Positions 34,028-42,154 of a DNA stretch of 64,000 nt are shown in pieces. The first letter of the stretch is position 1; each line of letters starts with the position of its first letter. The translations under genes were made by a program, and so were the position numbers. Under the pieces are notes generated by a model. The model was not told the DNA's origin. It saw only the letters and a list, made by a program, of their open reading frames with translations, and searched no databases. The DNA is from Spectribacter hydrogenoxidans. GTDB taxonomy: Bacteria; Pseudomonadota; Gammaproteobacteria; Nevskiales; Salinisphaeraceae. The stretch spans positions 306,596 through 370,595 of the forward strand of contig NZ_JAVRIB010000001.1 of the NCBI RefSeq assembly GCF_031846275.1, in the 5' to 3' direction.

Positions 34028-35084
34028 CGCCAGACTCCATTCGGCGACGGGCTCGCAGCTCGGCTATCTTGAGTCCGAGGAGCTCGGCGGCCTTGGCTTC
34101 ACCGATGAGGTCCTCGGCCAACGCGCGGTAGACGAGCTGGTCGAATCGTTCGGTTCTCTCGTTCGGATAAGCATCGCCGGGTTCGTTTTTTCGCCAGCCG
34201 TGCGCGGCGAAGAACCTCCACAGTCTGCCGGCGGTCGCGCCGTTGACGATCCCAAGGTCCTTGGCCCGGTACAACCAGGCATTCATGCTCAAGCCCCATT
34301 CGTGCTTGAGTAGATAGAGCTCCCTCGGTTCGAGCCACTTTCTGCGTTCGCCGAGCGCTCGGAATACCTCTTCCCTGGGTACGAGGAAGGCACCGGCGAA
34401 CCGATCGCATGCTTTTTCCTCGCCCTTCTTCGCGGCGTCGCCGGCGAGACGGCCACGTAGCACGAGATGACCGAGCTCGTGCGCCAGGGTGAAGCGCTGG
34501 CGATCCCCCGGCCATTCGCGTCCCACCACGATGACCGGTGCGCCACGCACGCGCGAGGACAGGCCATCGAAGCGCTTCTCCGCATCGTAGTCGATCAGAA
34601 CGACGTTGATACCCTCCTCTTCCATCTCCTCAATCAGATCGCCGATCGGGTCGAGGCCCAGGTTCCAGGCTTCACGGACCTGCTTTGCACAGGCTTCGAT
34701 CGCGTCCATGGTCTCGATCTTTTCGGGCAGTCTGGCCGGCACCTCGAAGGCCTTGGGCCAGGACGATGGGATGATGGATTCGAGTTCCACCCAGCGCTCG
34801 AGCTGCTCGACCACATCGGCAAGCACCCGCTGCTCGTCCCGCTTGGGAAGCTGCGGATGCTTGCGGTACTCGATCCCCTCCAGCTCGACCTCGACCTGCC
34901 GGAAGAAATACTCGACCCGCACCCCCAGGGCTTTGGACAGACGCAACAGGACCTCCGAGGAGGGCTTGGTCTCCTCGCGCTCGTACTTGGAGATCGCCAT
35001 CGCGGACAGACCCACTCCATCGGCGAGGCCGCGCAGAGATAGCCCGGCCGCCACGCGCGCCTGCTTGATGCGTGCTCCGATCAT
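34008..35084 (-). CDS. XRE-ImmA/IrrE family antitoxin or protease-regulator
   Basis: The 358-residue protein has an N-terminal XRE helix-turn-helix (IKQARVAAGLSLRGLADGVGLSAMAISKYERE) and, from about residue 165, an ImmA/IrrE metallopeptidase domain with FTLAHELGHLVLRG (HExxH with the downstream acidic ligand in KACDRFAGAFLVP). Relatives regulate by cutting repressors, or serve as antitoxins to PIN toxins, which fits the overlap with the PIN gene. The upstream region is AT-rich and shared with a divergent small gene. Confidence 0.92.
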   Translation of the reverse strand: MIGARIKQARVAAGLSLRGLADGVGLSAMAISKYEREETKPSSEVLLRLSKALGVRVEYFFRQVEVELEGIEYRKHPQLPKRDEQRVLADVVEQLERWVELESIIPSSWPKAFEVPARLPEKIETMDAIEACAKQVREAWNLGLDPIGDLIEEMEEEGINVVLIDYDAEKRFDGLSSRVRGAPVIVVGREWPGDRQRFTLAHELGHLVLRGRLAGDAAKKGEEKACDRFAGAFLVPREEVFRALGERRKWLEPRELYLLKHEWGLSMNAWLYRAKDLGIVNGATAGRLWRFFAAHGWRKNEPGDAYPNERTERFDQLVYRALAEDLIGEAKAAELLGLKIAELRARRRMESGDEADRH

Positions 35085-35157
35085 AGGGGTTTCTCGCCGA
35101 GAATGGTTTACACTTTATATACTAAATTTGACTATTTGTACACTCTGAACTAGATTT

Positions 35158-35169
35158 ACAGATATCTGT
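35158..35169. promoter_or_regulatory. 12-bp perfect palindrome in a divergent promoter
   Basis: ACAGATATCTGT lies in the AT-rich 108-bp gap between the XRE-ImmA gene and the small gene at 35193, a likely repressor site for either. Confidence 0.45.
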
Positions 35170-35192
35170 CATTGAGCTATATGAGGTAAACC

Positions 35193-35366
35193 ATGGCAAC
35201 CAATCCTCCCACCGGCGATAACCGCCGTCGCGGCATGGTCCGAGACCGGTCGCAGACCTACAATCCCGGAAATCAACGCTGGACCAAACGGGATAGCGAC
35301 ACCGGCCGGTTCATGGATCAGAAGGCCGACGACAAGCCGTTCAAGGGCGTGCGCAAGGAGCGATAG
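35193..35366 (+). CDS. Small conserved basic protein, 57 aa
   Basis: The frame starts ATG at 35193 after AGGTAAACC and encodes 57 residues: GMVRDRSQTYNPGNQRWTKR, DTGRFMDQKADDKPF and a basic end KGVRKER. The RDRSQTxNP...WTKRDxxTGRFMD pattern is one I know from small uncharacterised proteins carried in accessory DNA of many bacteria. Function is unknown. It is divergent from the XRE-ImmA gene. Confidence 0.75.
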   Translation: MATNPPTGDNRRRGMVRDRSQTYNPGNQRWTKRDSDTGRFMDQKADDKPFKGVRKER

Positions 35367-35618
35367 GCGCCGTTCCGGGGGAGCGCGTTCCCGCGTTCCG
35401 GGAAAGTATAGGTATCTCGCAGGCTACTCGATGCGTCGTCAGGTGCCCCGTTACGAGGACTTGTAGCCCGCCGTCGCGCCTGGATCGAGAAACTGCTGGC
35501 CCCAGAACAGCACCGCGTGAGCGCGCGCAAACGGTCGGGGCTTGCAATCACACTTCGATCCCGCTGCTCAATACTCTCCTGTTTGAATTGGCGGAGTTGA
35601 CATGACCTTGGCAGCGGT

Positions 35619-35651
35619 TATTCTATATTCTGGATTCTAGAATATGGAATA
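35619..35651 (+). promoter_or_regulatory. Operator of the AbiE-like pair
   Basis: TATTCTATATTC (35619-35630) and GAATATGGAATA (35640-35651) are inverted repeats matching at 11 of 12 positions around a 9-base spacer. The right arm ends two bases before the GTG start, so a bound dimer would block transcription. AbiEi-type antitoxins are known to autoregulate through inverted repeats. Confidence 0.65.
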
Positions 35652-35653
35652 TC

Positions 35654-36175
35654 GTGGTGCTCAAGTCGCAAGACGTGCTGGTCATGCTCAAGCTGGTTGC
35701 TCTCGGTGACTGGCGCTGGACGTATTCGTCTCTTGCCACCGATCTGCACTTAAGCCCCTCGCAGCTCCATTCCGCCGTACGGCGTGCCGTGCAGGCTCAG
35801 CTCGCGATCAAGGACGGCAATGGCGCCCGGCCTCATTTCCGTAACCTGGAGGAGTTCCTGGTGCATGGCGTGCGTTATGTGTTCGTCCCCGAGCGCGGCG
35901 AGCCGACTCGCGGGCTGCCGACCGGTTATGCCGGGCCGCCGCTGAGCGAGGCTTTCGATGCTTCCAACGAATTGCCGCCCGTCTGGCCCGATCCGGAGGG
36001 CGAAGTCCGCGGCATGGCGTTCTCGCCGCTATACAAGAACGCCGTCGCGGCGGCCCGACGAGACGGGCAGTTGTATGAGTTGTTGGCGCTGGTCGACGCG
36101 ATTCGCGGCGGCCGAGCACGAGAGCGGGACATGGCGGTCAAGGTGCTACGGAATCGTCTGGCGCAGCATGCCTAG
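35654..36175 (+). CDS. Winged-helix antitoxin-like protein of an AbiE-like pair
   Basis: The 173-residue protein has an N-terminal winged-helix (LKLVALGDWRWTYSSLATDLHLSPSQLHSAVRRAVQAQL) and a C-terminal helical part. It starts with GTG at 35654 and overlaps the nucleotidyltransferase gene by eight bases. It is the likely antitoxin and autorepressor. It lacks the long C-terminal domain of classical AbiEi, so assignment rests mainly on context. Confidence 0.75.
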   Translation: MVLKSQDVLVMLKLVALGDWRWTYSSLATDLHLSPSQLHSAVRRAVQAQLAIKDGNGARPHFRNLEEFLVHGVRYVFVPERGEPTRGLPTGYAGPPLSEAFDASNELPPVWPDPEGEVRGMAFSPLYKNAVAAARRDGQLYELLALVDAIRGGRARERDMAVKVLRNRLAQHA

Positions 36176-36872
36176 ATCCGCGAATCCCAACCTGACAATC
36201 ATGGAGACAGCAGCCGAAAGGCTTGGCCCGCTTGCGGACGAGATCGTATTCCTCGGCGGTTGTGCTACAGGACTGCTGCTCACCGATCCCGGCGCACCAG
36301 TCGTTCGCGCCACACAGGACGTTGATGTGATCAGCGAATTGACGACGATGATCGAATATCACCGCTTCGCGGAGAAGCTAAGACAGCGAGGCTTCCAGGA
36401 GGATCAAGGCGAGGACGCCGTGATTTGCCGGTGGCGTGCTGACAAGGTGATCCTGGATGTGATGCCCACCAGTCCGAAGGTTTTCGGCTTCGGCAACGAA
36501 TGGTACAAGCCCGCGCTCGATGCCGCCGAGTCTGTGAGTCTGCCTTCCGGGGCACGCATACGCATGGTGACTACGCCCTACTTCCTCGCCACCAAGCTTG
36601 CCGCGTTCGAGGGCCGTGGTCACGGCGATTACATGGCCAGCCACGACATGGAGGATATCCTGGCCGTTCTGGACGGGCGCGCAGAGGTGACGGGCGAGGT
36701 TCAGCAAAGCAGCGAGCCGTTGAAACAACATCTCGCCCAACGGTTTCGAGCATTGCTGACCGAACGTGACTTCATGGATGCACTGCCCGGCCACTTGCCC
36801 GGCGATGACGCGAGCCAAGCCAGGCTGCCCATCCTCATAAGACGTCTTGAGACATTGGCAGAACTCGCCTAG
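36168..36872 (+). CDS. Nucleotidyltransferase toxin, AbiEii-like
   Basis: The 234-residue protein has the minimal nucleotidyltransferase motif: IVFLGGCATGLLL followed by ATQDVDVI (GG...DxD) and a third acidic residue in KVILDVMP. The C-terminal helices include FLATKLAAFEGRG and HDMEDILAVL, typical of AbiEii/MenT toxins. These enzymes add nucleotides to tRNA or other targets and cause growth arrest on phage infection. It is translationally coupled to the winged-helix gene. Confidence 0.85.
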   Translation: MPRSANPNLTIMETAAERLGPLADEIVFLGGCATGLLLTDPGAPVVRATQDVDVISELTTMIEYHRFAEKLRQRGFQEDQGEDAVICRWRADKVILDVMPTSPKVFGFGNEWYKPALDAAESVSLPSGARIRMVTTPYFLATKLAAFEGRGHGDYMASHDMEDILAVLDGRAEVTGEVQQSSEPLKQHLAQRFRALLTERDFMDALPGHLPGDDASQARLPILIRRLETLAELA

Positions 36873-36880
36873 GTTTTCCG

Positions 36881-36910
36881 GGAATTCCGGTGACACCTTA
36901 TTGTTTGCGC
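36881..36910. repeat. Dispersed motif, copy 2
   Basis: The core CGGTGACACCTTA, preceded by GGAATTC, begins nine bases after the toxin stop codon. It matches 29878-29907 at 25 of 30 positions. Beyond it to 37158 there is no clear gene. Confidence 0.4.
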
Positions 36911-37158
36911 TATTTTCTGACGAGGAAATAGCGGCCGCAGACATAATCTCTCTGTTGCCGCAGGACATTCCCGCGACCGCCTGAGACCGGGGCGAGTGGC
37001 GCCGTCACAGGCTCGGGGCCCAAGCCGTGTCGGCCCAGGGCGATCCAACTCGCCGGCCGGAGCGCCTTCCTCTATATTCCGGTTGATACGCGCGAGCGAG
37101 CGGATGCACTTGCCATGCGGAAGGCCGGAAGCGGTAGGAAAGGAATGGTGAGGGCCGC

Positions 37159-38145
37159 ATGACGCAGCCGGCCCTGACCCGGGCCAGCACCATGGGGCCG
37201 GTGGTGGAGTTCGTCGCGCGCGGCGGCGGCTGCGTCGCTCGTGTTTTCCGCAGTGCCGAGCTGCCCCTGCGCCTGGCCGAGCAGCCCGACTTGCTGGTGC
37301 CGCTCCGGGACCAGTTCCGGCTGATCGAATGCGCGGCCCGTGAGCTCGGCGATGATGCGTTACCGGCGCGGCTGGCGCGCGAGGCCGGCGTTGCCGGGCT
37401 GGGCCCCTGGGCACAGCGATTCTGCGCGGCGCCCTCGCTGCGACGGGCGATCGAGACCGGGATCGGTGATTGCGCGTTGCTGCTGCAATCCGCCACGCAT
37501 ATGGCCTTGACCGTCGACGGTCCGCTGGCGCGCTGGACCTATCGCATCACCGAGAGGACGCCGGTGGGTCGGCAGAAGAACGAGCTGTTGGCCATGGGCT
37601 ACATGATCTCGGTGCTGCGCTGGTATGCGGGGGCAAGCTGGGCTCCGGATCGCCTGGACATGCCGGGCCCGCGATTGCCCGGCCGTGCGTCAGTGGAGAG
37701 CCTGAACGGCTGCGACGTCACCCATGGTGAGGTGGCCGCCGTGGTATTTCCCGCGCACCTGCTGGACGTGCCCAACCCGCGCACCGGCTGCTTCCGCTCG
37801 GAAGACGACCCGACGAGCTTGCCGGGGGCCGAGGATCTCGTGGGCTACGTCCGCGAGCTGGTGCGCCTGAGCCTGTTGGATGGCCGGCCCCACCGCGCCT
37901 GGGTGGCCCGGCGGCTTGGCCTGACGGTGCGCACGTTGCAGCGGCGGTTGCAGGCGCAGGGCACCAGCTTCGCGGATGTCGTTCGCGGGATCAGCCGGGC
38001 GCAGGCTGCGGTCTTGCTGCGCCGGCCCGAGGCCTCGGTGACGGAAGTGGCCTACGAGCTGGGTTACGCCGATCCGGCGCATTTCACCCGCGCCTTCGTC
38101 GACTGGTACGGACAGTCACCGCAGCGCTGGCGGCGCGAGCATTAG
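37159..38145 (+). CDS. AraC family regulator, OruR/ArgR-like
   Basis: The 328-residue protein has an N-terminal arabinose-binding-type domain of the OruR group (ELPLRLAEQPDLLVPLRDQFRLIECAARELGDD) and a C-terminal AraC DNA-binding domain: WVARRLGLTVRTLQRRLQAQGTSF, then VTEVAYELGYADPAHFTRAF. It has a good GAGGG site. No obvious target operon lies beside it. The gene to its right is convergent. Confidence 0.9.
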   Translation: MTQPALTRASTMGPVVEFVARGGGCVARVFRSAELPLRLAEQPDLLVPLRDQFRLIECAARELGDDALPARLAREAGVAGLGPWAQRFCAAPSLRRAIETGIGDCALLLQSATHMALTVDGPLARWTYRITERTPVGRQKNELLAMGYMISVLRWYAGASWAPDRLDMPGPRLPGRASVESLNGCDVTHGEVAAVVFPAHLLDVPNPRTGCFRSEDDPTSLPGAEDLVGYVRELVRLSLLDGRPHRAWVARRLGLTVRTLQRRLQAQGTSFADVVRGISRAQAAVLLRRPEASVTEVAYELGYADPAHFTRAFVDWYGQSPQRWRREH

Positions 38146-38170
38146 ACAGCCCGGGATGTGCACCCCCGCG

Positions 38171-38686
38171 TCATGAAGCCGGCGCGGGCGCCGCGGTCGT
38201 CAGGATCTGCATCACGAAATCGGCCGCCCGCTGAAACGCGCGGTCATTGTCGCCGCGAAACGAAAAGGAACGGTCGAGCAGCAGGGCTTCATTATCCAGG
38301 TCGACGGCCTGCACCTTGCCCCACTGCACGAGCGTGCTGATCTTGTGGATGCCGCCGTAGACCAGCATCCGGGCGCCGGCCTCGCGGGCGGCCTTGATGA
38401 GCTCGTCTGGCGCCAGGTCCCCGGCCGTGCAGTCGGGTTTGCCGCAGCGCAGCTCCCGAACCGTGAACGCGCCATCTGCCGCCAGCCGCTCCCGCAGGAT
38501 GGTGACGAAGCCGGCCATCCGTCGGGCGTGCTCGGCCTGCTGGTCGGTGGGTTCGCCGGAGGTGTCGTAGTAGTCGAAGTCGGCGACCGCCACCGGGATC
38601 GTGGATTCGGCCGCCATCGCGGCGCCGCCGGCCAGCCATACCCACAGCAGCATTCCGACTGTGAGCGCATTCGTCCGATTTTTCAT
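38171..38686 (-). CDS. DUF2380 family secreted protein
   Basis: The 171-residue protein has a signal peptide (ALTVGMLLWVWLAGGAAMAAE) and a DUF2380-type domain: IPVAVADFDYYDTSGE, LRCGKPDCTAGDLAPDELIKAAREAGARMLVYGGIHKIS. The fold resembles the N-terminal domain of TolB-like/CsgG-like proteins. A disulfide between the two Cys is likely. It is periplasmic with unknown role. Confidence 0.85.
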   Translation of the reverse strand: MKNRTNALTVGMLLWVWLAGGAAMAAESTIPVAVADFDYYDTSGEPTDQQAEHARRMAGFVTILRERLAADGAFTVRELRCGKPDCTAGDLAPDELIKAAREAGARMLVYGGIHKISTLVQWGKVQAVDLDNEALLLDRSFSFRGDNDRAFQRAADFVMQILTTAAPAPAS

Positions 38687-38921
38687 CGTCTTCTCCTCCC
38701 GTGTGTCGGCCGGTCGGGCCGTCGCACCCAGAGGCTAGCCGCGCGCCTTCGACCCACGCTTGCCATTTCGTGCCACTGGCGCCCGCAACGGCCCATGTGC
38801 CCGGCGGGGCGCCAGTTGCACAAAAAGCGCCAGTGGTGAGCCCGGTCTGCTGTCAGTGATTGGCAGGCGATCATAGCCCGGCCGGAGCCGGGCGTTGTCC
38901 CGTCGCGGACCTATTGGCGGA

Positions 38922-39066
38922 TCAACCGATCCCGAGCTTTTCCTTCAGTTCCAGCCGCCGGGTATGCAGCACCGGCTCGGTATAGCCGCTGGGCTGTTCC
39001 GCACTCTTGAATACCAGGTCGGCTGCGGCCTTGAAGGCGACGGCGTTGTCGAAGTCCGCCGACATG
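38922..39066 (-). pseudogene. Detached 3' end of malate synthase G, fragment 2
   Basis: The 145-bp stretch aligns without gaps to the end of glcB with about 12 substitutions and to fragment 1 with about 19. It encodes the end of the protein, finishing KEKLGIG. The boundary is at the same internal Met codon as fragment 1. Confidence 0.85.
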
Positions 39067-39100
39067 CACGAAGTCGATACGATCGACGAGGGTTGCGGCA

Positions 39101-39853
39101 TCAGGCCCGCAGCGCCTTCTCAATCGCCTCCTGGGCTTCGGCAGTGGCTTCGATCATGGGGTAATGCCCGACGGAGGGCAGCTTGACCAGCCGGCCGTCT
39201 GGCAGGTGATCGAGCGTGGGCTTGAGATAATCCGCCGTGATGAAGGGATCGGTCTCACCATAGAGGATTGCGACGGGCGACTGGATCCGGGAGAGGTCGC
39301 CCATGAAGTCGGCCGACGTCCAGTTCTTCAAATAGGCCTCCCAGGTGGGGCGATCCATCGTGGCGCGGTTACGGGCGACCAAACGGTCCAGGTCGTCCGC
39401 CTCAATGCCGGGCGCCAGGTTGGAGCGGATTGCCGCACCCGGATCGTCCCACGCGTTCGCGAACGCGGCGTATGTGGCTTCGTCCAGGGGCGTGCCACCG
39501 GGCGACACTGGCGTGAGTGCGACCACCCGGGAAATGGCTTCGGGGCGCAGGGTCGCCACTCTCAAGGCCGTGACACCGCCCATCGAGTGCCCGACCACGG
39601 AGAACGAGGTCCACCCCAGCTCATCGACAGCCGACAGGGCCGACGCCGCCATACCGTCGACGCCATCGGCCGGCTGGGAAGGCCGGCTGGCGCCATAGCC
39701 GGGAAAGTCCAGGTACGCCCACGTGAAGTCCATCACGTTGCTCTTTGCGCGGGTGCCGAGCCACACGCCGCTGTCCAATGCCCATCCGTGAAGAACCAGC
39801 ACGTGATGCGGGCCGTTTCCCTCGATGGCAGCGAAGTGTGCGTCGATCGTCAT
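39101..39853 (-). CDS. Alpha/beta hydrolase, BioH-like (copy 2)
   Basis: The 250-residue protein has the same catalytic residues as copy 1 (GHSMGG, GETDPF, SVGHYP). It differs by Met for Thr in SNVMDFTW, Asp for Glu in PADGVDG and Ile for Val in PEAISRV. The start at 39853 is set by alignment with copy 1. A longer frame opens at 39997 but lies beyond the duplicated unit and lacks homology. The weaker site GGAGAAGG replaces GGAGGAGG. Confidence 0.88.
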   Translation of the reverse strand: MTIDAHFAAIEGNGPHHVLVLHGWALDSGVWLGTRAKSNVMDFTWAYLDFPGYGASRPSQPADGVDGMAASALSAVDELGWTSFSVVGHSMGGVTALRVATLRPEAISRVVALTPVSPGGTPLDEATYAAFANAWDDPGAAIRSNLAPGIEADDLDRLVARNRATMDRPTWEAYLKNWTSADFMGDLSRIQSPVAILYGETDPFITADYLKPTLDHLPDGRLVKLPSVGHYPMIEATAEAQEAIEKALRA

Positions 39854-39875
39854 GAGTGCCTTCTCCGAAAGTATG

Positions 39876-40224
39876 CAGCGGGACCCGCGGCGCGGCTGCG
39901 GGCTTTTTTGTGCCACCAGGCCGCTGCCGGTCGCATCACCGGTTGGGCGTGATGGCGTCGCTGACAGCACCAGCGCCATTGTTCGTGCAGAGTTCAAGCC
40001 TTACGCCTGTGCCGGCGGAAGGTCAAGAAGCGCATCTCGGCATTTTCTCAATGGCCGGCCTCGCGCGCCTTGAATACGCTGACGGTCTGCCCTTCGGTGA
40101 CGCGATTGCCGTCCCGGAAGGTGGCGTGGTTGCGGGCGTCAATTTCCCGGGCAGAGGTTTTGTCGCCTGGCATCGGCCAGCGACGGCCCGTTTGGTCGTA
40201 CGGGTGCCTTCCAGGCCTCACGTG
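39876..40224. other. Gap between hydrolase copy 2 and the diguanylate cyclase
   Basis: Apart from a doubtful small frame at 40048-40221 I see no gene. The 150 bp next to the hydrolase form its upstream region. Confidence 0.3.
40048..40221 (-). CDS. Possible small protein, 57 aa
   Basis: A minus-strand GTG at 40221 opens a frame reading HPYDQTGRRWPMPGDKTSA, then NRVTEGQTVSVFKAREAGH and a stop. The composition looks coding, but there is no clear ribosome site and no family I know. It lies directly behind the diguanylate cyclase stop. Confidence 0.22.
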   Translation of the reverse strand: MRPGRHPYDQTGRRWPMPGDKTSAREIDARNHATFRDGNRVTEGQTVSVFKAREAGH

Positions 40225-41685
40225 TCATGCGATAGGCGGTGCATGTCCTGCCTGCGTCTTCTTCATGTCCGGCTTGAAAAATCGGTAGCCATAGCGGTTG
40301 TCCGCCTTGGCGGCGTACATCGCGGCATCGGCGTTTTCGAGCAGGGTAATGGTATCCGTACCGTGATCCGGATAAAGACTGATCCCGATGCTGCAGGAAA
40401 CGGCGACCTCCCCTTGCGGCAGGACGACAGGCTGCGCGATGGTATCGCGGATTTTTTCGCAGAGGGCTGCAGCGTCTCGTGGGTCGGCCAGCTCGCTGAG
40501 AATTACCACGAACTCGTCGCCGCCGACCCGGGCGACAGTGTCGGTACCGCGGACCGCGCCGACAAGACGGTCGGCGAGCACCGTGAGCATGAAGTCGCCG
40601 CTGCGGTGGCCGTAGGTGTCATTAACCGGTTTGAAACTGTCCAGATCGATGAACAGGACCGCGAATATACGGCCGCCGCGTTCGGCGTGGCGGATCTCTT
40701 GCGTCAGCCTGTCCTCGAGAAGGGCCCGGTTGGTAAGTCCGGTAAGTGAATCCCGGAAGGCAATCGACTGCAGGTGCTGGTTATCGGCGCGCAGAAGGTT
40801 GGCCATTCTTGTCTGCTTATCGGCCATGTGGGCGTCCAGGGCGGAGGCGATCAACGTTGCCAGCAGGAGGACGATGCTCGCGCCGCCGACGAGATGGGCA
40901 AGCGAGGCCGACGTCAGGTTGTGGCCCTCGGTGGCGGCCAGGCTGACGGTCTCCGGGGCAAACTGCGCCGCCGCCATGCCGACGTAGTGCATGCTGGAGA
41001 TGGCACCGCCCAGGATAGCGGCGCCGCCGAGCTTGGCGAGCACGGCCACGGCTGAATATCGCTCGCGCAACTCGAAGGCAATCCACAATGCCAGGTACGA
41101 TGCGGCCAGTGCGATGGCCACCGATGCCGCCAGCAGTACTGGATCGTAGGTGATGGCAGGCGCAATCCTCATGGCTGCCATGCCGATGTAGTGCATGCTG
41201 CTGATGCCGGTGGCGATCAGGATGCCGCCAATCAGGACATGCCTGTTTTGCAGGCGCTGACGGCTCACCAGCGTCAAGGCGAGGGCGGATGCGCCGATTG
41301 CGGGCGCCTGTGAGAGCAGGGTCAACACCGTGTCATAGCTCATCGGGCCGTCAAGCGGCAGCCGGAACGCCAACATGCCCACGAAATGCATGGACCAGAT
41401 GCCGATGCCCATGGCGAATCCGCCCACGACGATCCAGATCCATCCGCCTGGCCCCGGGTGGGCGGTGACCCGGCCCGCAAGATACAAGGCGGCGTACGAC
41501 GCGATCACTGCCACCGCGATCGACAAAGCCACCAAGCTGGGGTCGTGTGTTCCGTGCAAAGCGGGCCTGCAGATGGTTAAGAAGCCACCAGGACGGTCAG
41601 TATGTCTCGCCGAAAAGCCTAGCAGAGTCGGTGTATCGGCAGCCGCGTCAGCCGATTGCGGTACGCGCAATCCGGAGAGGGGCAA
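40225..41685 (-). CDS. MHYT-domain diguanylate cyclase
   Basis: The membrane part has seven predicted helices with three MHYT motifs (WSMHFVGM, SSMHYIGM, SSMHYVGM), thought to bind copper and sense a gas or redox signal. The cytoplasmic GGDEF domain follows at about residues 310-475: DSLTGLTNRALLEDRL, FAVLFIDLDSFKPVNDTYGH, and the active loop VGGDEFVV (GGDEF intact), so it should make c-di-GMP. An RxxD inhibitory site is replaced by GAVRGTDTVA, which is RGTD, so it is present. The true start may be a TTG giving HGTHDPSLVALS, about 45 residues in. It lies inside the proposed island next to glcB. Confidence 0.92.
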   Translation of the reverse strand: MPLSGLRVPQSADAAADTPTLLGFSARHTDRPGGFLTICRPALHGTHDPSLVALSIAVAVIASYAALYLAGRVTAHPGPGGWIWIVVGGFAMGIGIWSMHFVGMLAFRLPLDGPMSYDTVLTLLSQAPAIGASALALTLVSRQRLQNRHVLIGGILIATGISSMHYIGMAAMRIAPAITYDPVLLAASVAIALAASYLALWIAFELRERYSAVAVLAKLGGAAILGGAISSMHYVGMAAAQFAPETVSLAATEGHNLTSASLAHLVGGASIVLLLATLIASALDAHMADKQTRMANLLRADNQHLQSIAFRDSLTGLTNRALLEDRLTQEIRHAERGGRIFAVLFIDLDSFKPVNDTYGHRSGDFMLTVLADRLVGAVRGTDTVARVGGDEFVVILSELADPRDAAALCEKIRDTIAQPVVLPQGEVAVSCSIGISLYPDHGTDTITLLENADAAMYAAKADNRYGYRFFKPDMKKTQAGHAPPIA

Positions 41686-42154
41686 AGGGCCGGGTATTGA
41701 AAGTCATTCGTCGATTGCCGGGAACCGTCTATTTATTCCGAAAGCCGCTCGAAGCGAAACCGCCTGGCCCCGATCGTCACGCTATAGGTACCGTCAGTCC
41801 TTGCGCGGTCGGCATGCCGAGGACTCTTCAAGCGGTAATCTCTCACGGGCCATGGCTGTGCCGGTCGATCGAGGATTCGTCAGCGGACTCAGGCCAACGC
41901 CTCCGGCCAACCGCGCCCGTTCAGCAGCGTTTCCAGATTCTGCGGTCGGTACGCCCCGTCCGAGTCGTACCGCTGCTTGACGGAGCGGTGGATGCCGGTC
42001 CGAATGTTGTGGTCAAGCAGCGGTCGGCCATGGCTGGCTCGCACGCCCCGGCAACATCAACAACGCAAACCGCCGCCGCGGGGCCACCCCATCGACCGGA
42101 CACGAAAACGCTCGGCCTGGAGCCGGGCTCTCCGTTTGCCGCGCGTGAGTGCCC
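41686..42154. other. Gap between the diguanylate cyclase and glcB
   Basis: No confident gene except the doubtful small frame at 41889-42044. A second minus-strand frame ending near 41736 reads TYSVTIGARRFRFERLSE, which also looks coding but has no start. These may be remnants of one gene. Confidence 0.3.
41889..42044 (-). CDS. Possible small protein, 51 aa
   Basis: A GTG at 42044 opens a frame reading HGRPLLDHNIRTGIHRSVKQ, then YRPQNLETLLNGRGWPEALA and a stop. It reads like real protein but has no clear ribosome site or known family. It lies between glcB and the diguanylate cyclase on the same strand. Confidence 0.25.
   Translation of the reverse strand: MRASHGRPLLDHNIRTGIHRSVKQRYDSDGAYRPQNLETLLNGRGWPEALA

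Larger units (their letters stand above)
38922..39875. repeat. 954-bp duplicated unit, copy 2 (glcB tail plus hydrolase gene)
   Basis: This is the partner of 32463-33416. Identity is near 99% from 39067 to 39875 and then ends abruptly. The palindromic core GTCGATACGATCGAC is at 39073-39087. Confidence 0.85.

Noticed and set aside
33417..36910. Intact insertion sequence between the dispersed motifs
   Set aside because: No transposase frame or terminal inverted repeats were found. The motifs are listed only as possible scars.
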